DNA of 64,000 nt from Haematococcus lacustris (lineage: Eukaryota > Chlorophyta > Chlorophyceae > Chlamydomonadales > Haematococcaceae), in contig JASKMD010000004.1 in the NCBI GenBank assembly GCA_030144725.1, forward strand, positions 2,089,983 through 2,153,982, read 5' to 3'. Shown here in pieces: positions 48,471 through 60,200 of the stretch. The translations under genes were made by a program, and so were the position numbers. Position 1 is the first letter of the stretch. Each line of letters opens with the position of its first letter. The notes beneath the pieces were generated by a model that worked only from the letters and a program-made list of their open reading frames with translations, had not been told where the DNA came from and ran no database searches.

Positions 48471-50075
48471 TGACCTGAGGCTGACCTCATGGGCTTTTCT
48501 GCTGTCACGGCCTCTCTGCCACTGCCTGGCGTGCATCGCAGCACCTCCCTCGTTGGCTCAGCTGTCCACAAAGTTTGATGCACCCGCAAAACCATCAGTA
48601 CCATTAGTTCGAAATCGAGGCTGAGCAGCCACATCACGTTGACGGTCAAACCCGTCGCGCATTGTGATCATGCCTGGATTTTGAACCTTGCAATGGCCAT
48701 ATATCCACTTCTGAAGGACAAGGATGTGCAATTTTAAACATGGAGACCTGAAGTGACATCACACATCGCCACCTTCTGAACATGGAGACCAGCACGCTGC
48801 ATGTCCAGTACAAACAAAACTTGTTCATTGCTTAGCTTTAATGGGCTCCGTACGCACCGCGTAAGCAATGTTTTTGGCGTGGCCCACACCGGGGTGGCAG
48901 CTTGGGGCCCAGCCGATAATCGGAGCAGGCCGCCACGCCCGCTCCGAGTAAGATGACAATCCGCTTTTATATTGTCCGCTGTCACACTGTGCGCTAGTCG
49001 TCCTTTGACAGCAGTGACATTTGATGACGCGTCCTTAGCTACTAATTATCGCTGCATGTGCAGGGTTGCCTTGTTGTTGTCAACAGGGACATAGGCAGCC
49101 TCTCCACAAACAAGCCCAAGCAGGTACCCCACGCTGCACCACCACTGTGTTGACGGTGTTCACCGCATACTGCACAGTGCAGCCTCCTCAGCCTCAATAA
49201 CAAGCACAACTGCACCACAGCCACGGGCAGCTGCCACCTCACCATCCGTGGAGGTTAACCCACCTGGATGTGAGGCTCAAGTAACACACGGAAGCAGCAG
49301 AGCAAGCCTCATCCAAGCTATCACACTGGGGGAGATTATCCATCCCAGGTAATCACCCGACTGTCCACCAACTCGTCACCACTAAACAGCTAGGACAATG
49401 TGCACTATTATATACCCACACTCATTACAACCGCTCACACAATCTACCTTCACATCAATGCCATGGACCTCTGTTATGCACCTTTTGTGTTCATGCACCA
49501 ATCCATTGACAGGTTCCACATCACAGCCCTGCTACATAGACCCAACCAGCCCCACATCAGGCCGTCTGACATCACCATGTGAGAAGGCGACCTTGATAAA
49601 GGTGCTTGGACATGGCAGACGCCCAACCTTGGGCCTTGTGACGTCCTGCCAGCCTCACAATGCTGCCTGACCTTTTGCAATTGCCTGGGACTGCTTCCCT
49701 GCACCTCAAAGGCTCAGCATTGATGGCAGGATGGGTGATGTCTGGCTGTCACATCTCACTCCCTCACCAGTCTACTCTGGCTTCGGCTCTAAGTCACACT
49801 TGCACCTTTAGTATTCCTCACATCTCAATTCCTGCTGCTCCCATACTGCTCTATTGCTGGTGCGTGGAGCATCGCACGAACTCCCTGCGCTACAATTTAG
49901 TCAGTAGGCAGCACCTTTGACAAGCGCCCGGCCTGATTGCATTTTCAGTCGGTGCCGCCCAGCAGCCCTGAGGCAAGGCACTGCAGCTTGCTGACACCAG
50001 GCTGGGCAGCTGGGCTGGTCTTTGGGCAGGCTGGCATTGCAAGTGTTCGTCAGGGATGGCAGGGCCTGGTGTGGG
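48471..50075. other. No gene recognised; contains a duplicated exon fragment
   Basis: No supported coding region. 49251-49302 is about 92% identical to 46305-46356, the 3' part of the first recognised UBAC2-like exon plus its donor site. A frame at 49400-49580 (+; contains INAMDLCYAPFVF by one reading) is unidentified. Confidence 0.4.
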
Positions 50076-51832
50076 TCACCGGGCGGGTGTTGCGGCTGTG
50101 GAGTGGCCCCACAGGCCAGCCAGGATGTTGGAGGTGGGTGTGGAGGCCGGCATGTTGATGCCAGCAAACAAGCGCAGCACCCGCTGCTCCACATCCTGCG
50201 ACCGTAGCCAGCCCACCACAGCACACGGGCACTGTCAGTGTCACAACACTGGTTGCTGGGAAAGGGGAGGGCGCTGGCAGTGGCAGAGCAAGGGTGAGTG
50301 AGGATCACGGCGGAAGGAGGAAGAGCTTGACAAGAGATGGACCAAAGCACCAGCAACCAGCCTATGGGGTCAGGCGTCACTGGGCAGGCCAACCACCCCG
50401 GTAAGCAGGCAGCTTGCACTATTCAAAGGCAAGGGTGCTGTGAAACCTAGATGCAGCAGGGCAAGTGGCAGCCTTTGAATCCTCATACTTGTATCTAAAG
50501 CATTGTGAGTTGAGCATTGTGAGGCTGATACTACCACATGCCACTGTTGCTGCTTACTGCGCTTGTAGGAAGGTTGTAGAGGGATATAGAGGCAGGGGCA
50601 CACTGATGTTGTGGGCTGGCAGCTCACCTTGCTGCATGCAAGGAATGCCAGGGCCGACTGCCTTGCTGACTGCTCCGTCTCACCCAACTGCAGCAGACAT
50701 GCATCCAACGCGGTTCTCAGAGCTAGAAAAATAGTGGTGTGCATGCAGACCAGGGCAGGGAACAAGCCAAGGCATCATGTAAAGTACAACCAAAGGCAGA
50801 AGCCCACCACAACTTCTCGTTGGCTGCTGCACGTCACGACACTTGTCATCAACATCAGCATCATCATCAATACATGGCACATGCCTCTCGGCATTGCTGC
50901 AGCACGCGCACACAGCATTGGTGTATGGTATTCGTGACTTTGTACAATAATGAAGCCTGGAAGCTGGTGTAACATCCATGGCCATCACAATTTATGCCAA
51001 CATCATCACGTGGCACCCCCCTGCAGTCACTGTGCATTCTTGCCTGCTTGCCTACCTGCCTGCCTGCCTGCCCTGGCAGCCAACCCATCTCCCTGGCTTC
51101 TTCGCACCCCTCACCTGGTGCATGAAGTGTTCTCGAGATGGCAACACATACATGCCAGCCCATACGGCGGTGCGGATGACATAGGTGTGTATGGGCGCTA
51201 GTGCCTGCAGCACCAAGTGCAGGGCAGACATGGGGCGCCCCATGCTGAGGGGACTATGCGGGACTTGGGCGTCTGGGTTTGCTTTCTACTGATGCTGTGG
51301 TTTTGCTGGTATGCTGGGCTGCAGGTTGGACCTGTTCATAGGCCGCTGTGGCCGCTTCCTTCACGGTGACGGATGGGCTCCTAGCAAACTGCTCCAACAG
51401 CACACGCATGAAGGTCACCACACAGACCAAGCGGTGCATGTTACGCGCGCAGCTGTCCTTCACTGTGACTATACCTCTCCTGAATAGCAAGTAGCAAGGG
51501 AGGAGGCAGGAGACCCCCTATGACGCATAGTTCCGGCCGATGCCATTGGAGCAGCAAACATGCCTCTGGCTTGCCTTGGCCCACCTCGAGTCCTCTTGGA
51601 CGACATCGCGCAACAACGGGAGCTGGACGGCCACTTGTTTCAGCGAGTGCGACTTTGTGATCATGTCTGCCTTGGCAAAGTGCAGGACAGCGCCCAAGTA
51701 GTCGAAGATACCGAGTATGTGCTCCATGAGTAGGGCGAAGCTCCGCGTGCTAATATCCTGGCCTTCCTGATGCACCTGCTGCATAGCTAGTACGAGGGCG
51801 GGTAGGAACCTGGCGCTGTCTTCCGCAGCCAT
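50076..51832 (-). CDS. Glycolipid transfer protein (GLTP) domain protein
   Basis: Five exons join in phase to 233 residues: 51832-51585, 51479-51332, 51204-51115, 50687-50628, 50231-50076. Helical GLTP-fold blocks follow in order: ISTRSFALLMEHILGIFDYL, KADMITKSHSLKQ, RLVCVVTFMRVLLEQF, TAAYEQALAPIHTYVIRTAV and LGETEQSARQSALAFL. The 'D...N/S-I..L', 'L.wL.R.L.F' and 'AY...L...H' signatures of the family are present, including the His in APIHTYV that aligns with the sugar-headgroup-site His. The residue normally Asn in the 'Dv..NI' motif is Thr-Lys here, so headgroup preference may differ (ceramide-1-phosphate types vary at this site). Expected role: cytosolic sphingolipid transfer between membranes. 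The last exon is the least conserved part. Confidence 0.85.
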
Positions 51833-51929
51833 CGAGCCCGCAGCTGTACAAGCTTCCAAGACTTACTTTTACGATTATTTATTTGTAATAGGGATCACAA
51901 GTTTAAAGTCGGTTGGTGGTTAAATGCTT

Positions 51930-52145
51930 AGAACAATGCGATTGCCCCTTACAAAGGGGATGTGTGTGCGCTAGAGTCATGCATAGGGTAGGGCTCTAGC
52001 GAATAGGTTAGGGACACAGTCCCGACTCCTAGGTTAGGGACACACACCGGTCTCTCACTGCTGTGGAGAAGTGTAGGGGCTCCACAGGAGGATAGGGATG
52101 CAGGGATGTAGATCCATACATCATACATCACGTTAGGATAGGGAT
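51930..52145 (+). repeat. Rep-A deletion derivative carrying both termini
   Basis: 51930-52045 matches the left end of Rep-A copy 2 (5305-5400) and 52050-52140 matches its right end (8135-8225), with the 2.7 kb between them missing. Confidence 0.65.
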
Positions 52146-52551
52146 ACAGCATTGTTGGTATATCCATTCAGATATATCTACTGTCATACAGGTAGTATGG
52201 CAGAGCTGGCCAGCAGCTTCCGCATTTGTTATAGGCTGTCCTCAAGCAAACAAATTGCAACACCTTGTACCTTACCCTCCCCATCTTGTACCTTACCCCC
52301 CCCAAACTGCCAAATGCCAATTGCAACACCTTGAACGCCAATTGCAACACCTTGTATGGCAAGTGCCAATTGGAACTACCATGGCTGCCACCCCAATGCC
52401 ACTGCAGTCAGAAGTTGCCACAACATGGTGAGTGAGTGTACACCGATGACGACGTATGACGACGTAGCAACGATGACGACGTATTGCGTGCAGCAGACAA
52501 AGTGCCTTCGTTTGGAGCCCTAGTTCGTCGCTTAAAGTGGGTCGATGGGCC
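52146..52551. other. 5' flank of the TFIIB/BRF-like gene
   Basis: No gene. Short tandem motifs occur (aattgcaacaccttg three times at 52250-52350 and gatgacgacgtat twice near 52445-52480). Presumably holds the promoter of the downstream gene. Confidence 0.4.
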
Positions 52552-55500
52552 ATGGAGGGCCAGAAGTGTCCCAGGTGCGGGGATGCGGACCTAGAGGTGG
52601 ATGACCAAGATGGGTTCCTTCTGTGCCGGGCATGCGGCTTCGTGGCGGAAGACTTAGGTCAGCTGGGCGGCGGTCCTGAACCTGGCACAGGAGGGGTGTA
52701 TGTTGGCGCAGAGGACGACGGCTCCAGAGCTGCTGGTGAGCGTACTTGCCAAATTAGGTAGCAAGACCATGCGACAAGCATAGACACCGTCCTCTGCCTG
52801 TGCAGAGCAGTAGTACAGAGAGCCTGCCTGGCACAGAGGAGCAGAGGACTTAGCCACGTAGCCTGATCTGAACAGTTGCGTGGCTGCTCTGCAGGCGCTC
52901 TGTCTGCGGCAATGTCAAGCAGGTACCACCCCGACGCAGGAGCAGCCGGTGGCAGCAGCACCTTGGGGAGGCATGTTGGGAGCCGTGGCAAAGGAGCAAT
53001 GGAAGCTGCAGAGAAGCTGAAGGGGCTTGGCAGCACATTGGGGCTGCCACAGCGCGTCATTGCTGATGCCGTCGCCATGCTGGCAGAGGTAGGCCTATGG
53101 CTCCCTCCCCTCCCCACCTCTACCCCCGCCTCCCGCAACCCTTGGCCATCATCTCCACCCCTTCCCTACCCCCCTCCCTCCCTGAGCCTCACCCTCAGGA
53201 CTGAAATAGGAGTTGACCCAAGACCTCACCCCAGGCTCCTTCTTCCCAACACCTACATCCCAGTGCCATAGACAGGGTCGCCTTTTGGCGCTTCAGCATT
53301 CTGAGCCGGTCCCCGCGCACAGCTTCGCCGTTGCGATGCACTCGCGGGGCCATCTCAGGTGCGCGATGGCCGGCTGGTGCACGTGGGCGGGCCTATGAAC
53401 ACTGGTGACGCGCAGCTGGCCGGCCTGCTGTTCTTGGCAGCGCGCTCCGCCAGCCTGCCCCTCACACTAAGCCGCGCGGCCAGCGCCGCACAAGCGGACC
53501 GGCACGCTGCAGGGACTCAGTTCAGGTGCGGCAGTAGGTGAAGGCAACATCTTGTGACGCCACAACGCGATGTGCGTCGGATGTGGAAGAGCGTGACGAA
53601 GCATGGAAGCGGCGGTGGACCCCGCTTGAGCTGGGCGACAGCGACAGTCGCGGGAGAGCATCAGGCCGCGGTTTAGGATAATAGCCAGGCCGAGATAGGG
53701 GCAGCTGACAACATTGTACGGCGATGCATTCATCAGGCAGTCACGTCGCAGGGTTGCTGTTCTCGCATCACTCCTGCCTCACTCCTAGACTTACGGACCT
53801 CAGGCAAGGCAACCTAAGTCTTTCAGGCCAATCCTGGTCGTATGTCCTGCATCTCCTGGCCCAAGCCATTGCCACTGCTGCTGCCACTGTACTGGGTTGC
53901 TGTCCCTGTTGCCTCCTGCCGCACCCTGCTGTGGCCTCTCAGCCTGCTGCCAGCACGACCCGGGTGCTGCAGGTGGCTGTGTCATGCCCTGCGCTGCCAG
54001 CTGCCCCTCCCCAGCACCTCCCTCAGGGCTCAGGCGCTGCGCATCACCACAGAGCTGCTGCGCATGGACAGAGAGGAAGGAGGGCGGGGTGAGGAGGGGG
54101 AGGGGGAGGGGGAGGGGGAGGGGGAGGGGGAGGGGGAGGGGGAGGGGGAGGGGGAGGGGGAGGGGGAGGGGGGGAGGAGGAGGGGGAGGGGGTGGGGAGG
54201 AGGGGGAGGGGGTGAGGAGGAGGGGGAGGAGGAGAGGGTGAGGAGGATGTGCCTGTGGAGGGGTGAAGGGTGGGAGGAGGCGCAGGAAGAGGAAGGTACA
54301 GTACTGAGCAGTAGTTGTGGTAGGGTGAGGGAGGAAGGGAGGGTGTGAGTGGGCAGGGACAAGGGAGGAGGTCTAGATTGAGCTGTGCTGCATTAAAAAC
54401 CTTGCGGTCTTGTGCATGAAGGGGCTGTTGGGGTGTGAGCTCCCATTTGCATTTGTGTGCCACCCCCTCTCACACTTCCATGCACTCCATGCACACTGTG
54501 GGGAAGGGCTGGTTAGTCTGGGATGCCCTGCTTGGATTTGCTGGCTGGCAGTCCCATTCAGCCAGTCAGCTACCACGCACAGCCTCATGTGCTGCAGTGA
54601 GGCATGAGCAGGCCTGGTGTGAGGTGTGTGATGGCGCCGTCAAAGCTCTGTGATGCACTACCGCCTAAGGTCCCTGTTCAGACCGCTGCGGTTAACAGAG
54701 CAGCCCTACGCCTACCCCTGCTCCCACACCGCCAGCACCCCTGCCGCCCCTCAGCCCTGCCAACCCACTCACGGCCCCCCCTCATCGCTGGCATGCATGT
54801 GTTACCAGCAGCATGGCATGGTGACGCCCCAATGGCCACTGCCAGGGTCTTGGGCCCCATTGCTGCGGGCGCCCTGGGCTGGCCTGGCTGCAGGCTCGTC
54901 AGGCCAGGAGGCTGGGCAGCTGCCCGCCCTGCAGCAGCCCCTGGTGAGGGAGGCGCTGGCTGTGGTGGAGCTGGTGGAGAAGATGGCGGTGGGGGAAGGG
55001 CGGACTCCAGCCGTCATGGCAGGTCAGCAACACGGCGCATGGCACGTAGTGGGCTGGGGACAGGCTGGCGGTGCATGGGGCACATACCTCTGTTTGCCTG
55101 GTAGATGTGACTGGATGCACCTTAGCGCGACCTTAGCACGAAAGGTTACCCAGCCCAGCCCAGCCCAGCCCAGCCCAGCCCAGCCCAGCCCAGCCCAGCC
55201 CAGCCCAGCCCAGCCCAGCCCAGCCCAGCCCAGCCCAGCCCAGCCCAGCCCAGCCCAGCCCAGCCCAGCCCAGCCCAGCCCAGCCCAGCCCAGCCCAGCC
55301 CAGCCCAGCCCAGCCCAGCCCAGCCCAGCCCAGCCCAGCCCAGCCCAGCCCAGCCCAGCCCAGCCCAGCCCAGCCCAGCCCAGCCCAGCCCAGCCCAGCC
55401 CAGCCCAGCCCAGCCCAGCCCAGCCCAGCCCAGCCCAGCCCAGCCCAGCCCAGCCCAGCCTAGACCTGACCAGACCAGACCAGACCAGACCAGACCAGAC

Positions 55501-56367
55501 CCTGCTGGTGCACAGGAGCGGCGGTGCTGGTTGTGGTGGAGGGCCACCCACCCGCCAAGTTGCTGCTCAGCCGGCGGCCTACTATGGAACGCCTGTCAGA
55601 GGTGGCAGGCTGCAACGCGGTCCGCCTGCGTAGCGCCCGCAAGCACCTGATGGCACAGCTGCTGCAGGTGGGGCAAGTTTGGTGGTCGGCTAGCCGTGTG
55701 CTGCAGCCTCACTCCTATGGGTGTAACCACCACATGAGGGGGACAGAAGACCAGCAGCGGTATAACAAAAACCAGAAGTAGGAGAGGAAGAACAATCTAG
55801 AGACAGTAAAAAAGAAATAACAACGCATAAATATGCTGTAATGAAGAAAGGGAACCAGCAGCAACGGAGTATGCAAAACTCGTACTACTGCACCAGCATG
55901 TTGAGCAATCATGCCTTGCTGGCAGACCTTGGTTGCAAGCAGGCACTGCTTGTCTGAATTCTGCTGTCCTAACAGCCCAGCCATGCGGCCTGGTAATTTA
56001 CAGCGTGGATAGTGTGTTGTTTCCCTCACCCACCCATCATGCTGTACCAGTCAGTGTATGGCAACCCTGTTAATCATCTGTATAGCACAAAAAGGCAATA
56101 GACTATGGTCTTGAGCACAGCTCACAGGCGGCCTATAAACTATGCAAGGTCGCACTACAGGCTACGAAAGGTCACACTACAACGGTTGGCATGACTACTT
56201 TACACACCATGCAGCTGCCGGTCTCCTGCCTGCAGCTCGCCTCCCTGCTGCCCTCTGGTGGCCTCATTTCGGAGGCGAACCTGGCGAGCTACCTGCCGCT
56301 GGTGGCCAGCATGGTGCACACCATGGTGCAGCTAAAGCGCGGGGAGGAGCCAGGTTCCCTGGGGTAA
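52552..56367 (+). CDS. TFIIB-family (BRF-like) transcription factor
   Basis: Seven exons join in phase to 364 residues: 52552-52735, 52895-53088, 53359-53525, 53973-54088, 54894-55022, 55516-55667, 56215-56367. Residues 6-28 form a zinc ribbon (CPRCG ... LLCRACG; Cys6, 9, 25, 28). Two cyclin-like repeats follow, shown by [17 protein letters not shown] with [18 protein letters not shown], and by [14 protein letters not shown] with GRTPAVMAG and [14 protein letters not shown]. This is the TFIIB/BRF plan, placing the protein at RNA polymerase II or III promoters. It is shorter than BRF1 and lacks a visible C-terminal BRF domain, so a TFIIB-like or plant-specific branch is possible. The exon 3-4 and 4-5 junctions are chosen by phase and are the weakest. 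Introns 4 and 5 carry long simple repeats. Confidence 0.75.
54093..54172 (+). repeat. Hexanucleotide array (GGGGGA)n
   Basis: About thirteen ggggga units, immediately following the exon-4 donor of the BRF-like gene. It forms spurious Glu/Gly and Pro/Ser ORFs. Confidence 0.95.
55151..55460 (+). repeat. Pentanucleotide array (CAGCC)62
   Basis: Sixty-two uninterrupted cagcc units (310 bp), followed by several accag/gacca pentamers to 55501. It makes up most of intron 5 (55023-55515) of the BRF-like gene, which splices in phase around it. Confidence 0.97.
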
Positions 56368-57248
56368 AGGTTTCGGGGGGCATGGGGTTTCGGGGAGTGT
56401 GAGAGGGTGAGGAGTGGGGGCGAGGAAGTGAGAGAACTAAGAATGAGGAGTATAGAAGTTGTGTGCCACGAGCGGTGCTGCACCTCGGGCTGATGTGATC
56501 ATCTGATCTGATCATCTCAATGATCATCTGATCATTGAGATGATCATCTTTCTAGCCTCCCGTTCCGAACCAGACGCCGACACAGCTGCAAGGGGTCAGG
56601 GGGCTCAGCAAGGGCGACACTGCGACAAACAGGGTCATGAGGACACAACTAGACATTGTCTATGTGAGAGTGGCTAAAACAAGTTTTCTAACGAGCGCAA
56701 CCATATACAGACGCTCATCATCGCACGCATCATCACTCATCAACGTACGCATCATCACTCATCATCGCACGCAGTTTGGTTAGGGACCAGTGCAAGAAAC
56801 AAGTGTCAGTGAGCCTCGTGCGCGTCATACGTTGTATCCAATTGTGACTAGATGCTCCCTCAACCCTTTATTGCCATGTCCAGCTTCATGTATCCCTATC
56901 CTCCTAGGGAGCCCCTACACTTCTCTTGGTAGCAGTCCCAGTCCCACAAGTCGAGGATTGTGGCGACGCTGTGTCTACATAGTTGTGGCGTCGCTACGTA
57001 AGCAGCTGTTCACAGATGGAGTTACGCTAGCGCAGGCGCCATGTCCAATGCGGGTCGGCGGCTTCCATTGGACGATGAAGACGATGCACGCCGGCGGAGG
57101 ATGGCTGGCAAGCTGCCGTCTATAGACATGACTGCCAGGGTCGCAGGATACACCTTTCCTCCTATTAGCGGCCGGCTGTCATGCCCGACCGACAAATATA
57201 GCGCTTCCCCCACCTCTCCCCTGTTGCTACTCGAGCAGCTTCGCACGC
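56368..57248. other. Convergent intergenic region
   Basis: Lies between the 3' ends of the BRF-like (+) and PLAT (-) genes. It contains a perfect 17-bp-arm hairpin (56510-56545), short tandem catcatcgcacg-type repeats (56710-56775) and sequence resembling a Rep-A end (56885-56945). A plus-strand frame from 57041 (starts MSNAGRRLPLDDEDDARRRR) looks protein-like but runs into the antisense of the PLAT gene and is not supported further. Confidence 0.45.
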
Positions 57249-60200
57249 TTAGAACTCGCTGTCCAGGTCGTCGTCCACGGTGGCGTCGTCAAAGGGTTGC
57301 GAGGCATCGTCCTCAGGGTCGTCAGCCGTAGGGTCGATGATGGGAATCGGCTTGCTGGCCGCTTCTCTGGCCATGGCCGCAAATGGGATGGCTGCGGTCG
57401 CCTCCTCGAGAGAGGGGACAACCAGCGGGGGTGTAGCAGAAGCCTGATCTGCCATCCTCGGCGTACCAGGAAGAGGTACAGCAGCATCCGTCATGTCCTC
57501 GGCCTCTTTTGCCAACACTCTCTGCACTCCCCCCTCCCCTTGCTTCTCAGCTCCAGGCTCCGGGGTAGAGCCTGTCTCGAGCTCACTCTCCTGCTCATCC
57601 TCCTTTGCAACTGCTGATGGTGTAGGGGCAGAGGAAAGCTCCTCCTCCTCCCCTCCCCCCTCCCCCTTAACAGCCGATGGTGAAGGGGCAGGCTCCTCAT
57701 CCCCCTCCTCCTCCTCCTCCGTTGCAGCTGCTGCTGCAGGGGCAGGCCCCTCCTCATCCTCCTCATCCTCCTGCTCCTCCTCCTTCGCAGGGGCAGGGGC
57801 AGGGGCAGGGGCAGGGGCAGGGGCAGGGGCAGGGGCAGGGGCAGGGGCAGGCTCCACATCCCCCTCCTCCTCTTCATCCTTCGAAGATGCTGGTGCAGGG
57901 GCAGGGGCAGGCTCCTCCTCCTCCTCCTCCTCTTCCTCCATTGTAGCAGCTGCTGCAGGGGGAGGTGAAAGCTCCTCGTCCTCCTCTTCTCCCTTCGCAG
58001 CTGCTGATGCAGGGGCAGGGGCGGGCTCCTCCTCTCCCTCCTCCTCCGCTTCCCCCTTGGCAACTGCTGCTGCAGGGGCAGGGGCAGGCTCCACATCCCC
58101 CTCCTCCTCTTCATCCTTCGAAGATGCTGGTGCAGGGGCAGGGGCAGACTCCACCTCCACCTCCTCCTCCTCCTTCGAAGATGCTGGTGCAGGGGCAGGG
58201 GCAGGCTCCACCTCCACCTCCACCTCCTCCTCCTCCTCCTCCTTCTCCTCTTTGCCCTTTGCAACTGCTGCTGCAGGGGCAGGGGCAGGCTCCACGTCCC
58301 CCTCCTCCTCTTCCTCTCTCGAAGATGCTGGTGCAGGTGCAGGTGCAGGGGCAGGCTCCTCCTCCTCCTCTTCCTCCATTGTAGCTGCTGGGACAGGGGC
58401 GGGGGCAGGCTCCTCCTCCTCCTCTTCCTCCATTGTAGCTGCTGGGACAGGGGCGGGGGCAGGCTCCTCCTCCTCCTCCTCCTCCTCCTCCTCCTCTTCC
58501 CCCTTCGTAGCTGCTGGTGCTTGGGCAGGGGCGGGCTCCTCCTCCTCCTCCCCCTCCCCCTCCTCCTCCTCCTTCTCCTCCTCTTCACCCTTTGCAACTG
58601 CTGCTGCAGGGGCAGGCTCCACCTCCCCCTCCTCCTCTTCATCCTTTGAAGATGCTGGTGCAGGGGCAGAGGCAGGGGCAGGCTCCTCCTCCTCCTCCTC
58701 CTCCTCCTCCTCCTCCTCCCCCTCCTCCTCCTTCTCCTCCTCTTCACCCTTTGCAACTGCTGCTGCAGGGGCAGGCTCCACCTCCCCCTCCTCCTCTTCA
58801 TCCTTCGAAGATGCTGGTGCAGGGGCAGGTGCAGGCTCCTCCTCCTCCTCTCCCTCCATTGCAGCTGCTGCTGCAGGGGGAGGTGCAAGCTCCTCCTCAT
58901 CCCCCTCATCTTCCCCCTTCGCAGCTGCTGCTGCAGGGGCAGAGGCAGGCTCCTCCTCCTCCTCCTCTTCTCCCTTCGCAGCTGCTGGTGCAGGGGCAGG
59001 GGCAGGGTCCACCTCCACCTCCTCCTCTTCATCCTTTGAAGATGCTGGTGCAGGGGCAGAGGCAGGGGCAGGTTCCTCCTCCTCCTCCATTGTAGCTGCT
59101 GCTGCAGGGGGAGGTGCAAGCTCCTCCTCCTCCCCCTCATCTTTCCCCTTCGCAGCTGCTGCTGCAGGGACAGGGGCAGGCTCCGCCTCCCCCTCCTCCT
59201 CTTCATCCTTCGAAGAGGCTGGTGCAGGTGCAGGTGCAGGGGCTGGCTCCTCCTCCTCCTCTCCCTCCATTGCAGCTGCTGCTGCAGGGGGAGATGCAAG
59301 CTCCTCCTCCTCCCCCTCATCTTCCCCCTTCGCAGCTGCTGCTGCAGGGGCAGGGGCAGGCTCCGCCTCCCCCTCCTCCTCTTCATCCTTCGAAGATGCT
59401 GGTGCAGGGGCAGGGGCAGATGCAGGTGCAGGGGCTGGCTCCTCCTCATCCTCCCCCTCCATTGCAGCTGCTGCTGCAGGGGGAGGTGCAAGCTCCTCCT
59501 CCTCCCCCTCATCTTCCCCCTTCGCAGCTGCTGCTGCAGGGGCAGGGACAGGCTCCTCCTCCTCTTCATCCTTCGAAGATGCTGGTACAGGGGCAGTGGC
59601 AGTGGCAGTGGCAGGGACAGGCTCCTCCTCCTCCTCCCCGATTGCAGCTGTTAATACAGGGGGAGTGGCAAACTCCTCCTCCTTCTCCTCCTCCTCCCCC
59701 ATTGCAGCTGTTAATGCAGGGGGAGTGGCAAGCTCCTCCTTCCCCTCCTCTTCCCCTTCCTGTTCAGCTGCTGGTACAGGGGCGGGAATAGCAGGCTCCA
59801 CCACTTCCTCAGCTGCTGGTGCGGGGGCTGGTGGTGGTGGGCGCTCCATAGATGGTGGGGGTGCTGGCTCCTTGACAGGCAGGCCCCCAGAGGGGTCCTT
59901 GAGCACCACAGTCGCTGACCCTGATGCTGTGGCATGGGTGGTGGGGTTCAGCAGCCAGGCCGCATGGCTAAAGCTGTGCTTGCGGCCGGTGCCGTCGCTG
60001 ATCACCGACACAGATTCAAGGAGCCAGCCAGAGTGGGGAGAGTCGGCCTACAAAGGCCAAGGGCATCCAACAGAAGTGGTGAGGCAGACAGGGTTAAGTG
60101 CCAGTAATGTGGCAAGTCGAACGACAGTGGTGTGACAAATCGAACAACAGTGGTGTTACGATGGAGTGAATCTGGGATGAATGGTATGGGTGGGATGTGA

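Noticed and set aside
54650..55633. 327-codon plus-strand ORF with PAQPS repeats
   Set aside because: It is the CAGCC array read as protein. Splicing 55022 to 55516 removes it and restores the conserved cyclin fold.
57041..57331. Plus-strand gene starting MSNAGRRLP
   Set aside because: Protein-like start, but the frame soon overlaps the antisense of PLAT coding sequence, and no splice-supported continuation or homology was found. Kept only as a note in the intergenic entry.
57491..60135. Very long plus-strand and alternative-frame ORFs (880 and 692 codons) opposite the PLAT gene tail
   Set aside because: They exist only because the repetitive coding strand lacks stop complements. They encode monotonous Ser/Ala/Gly or Arg/Leu strings without domains, while the minus frame continues a recognisable PLAT domain.
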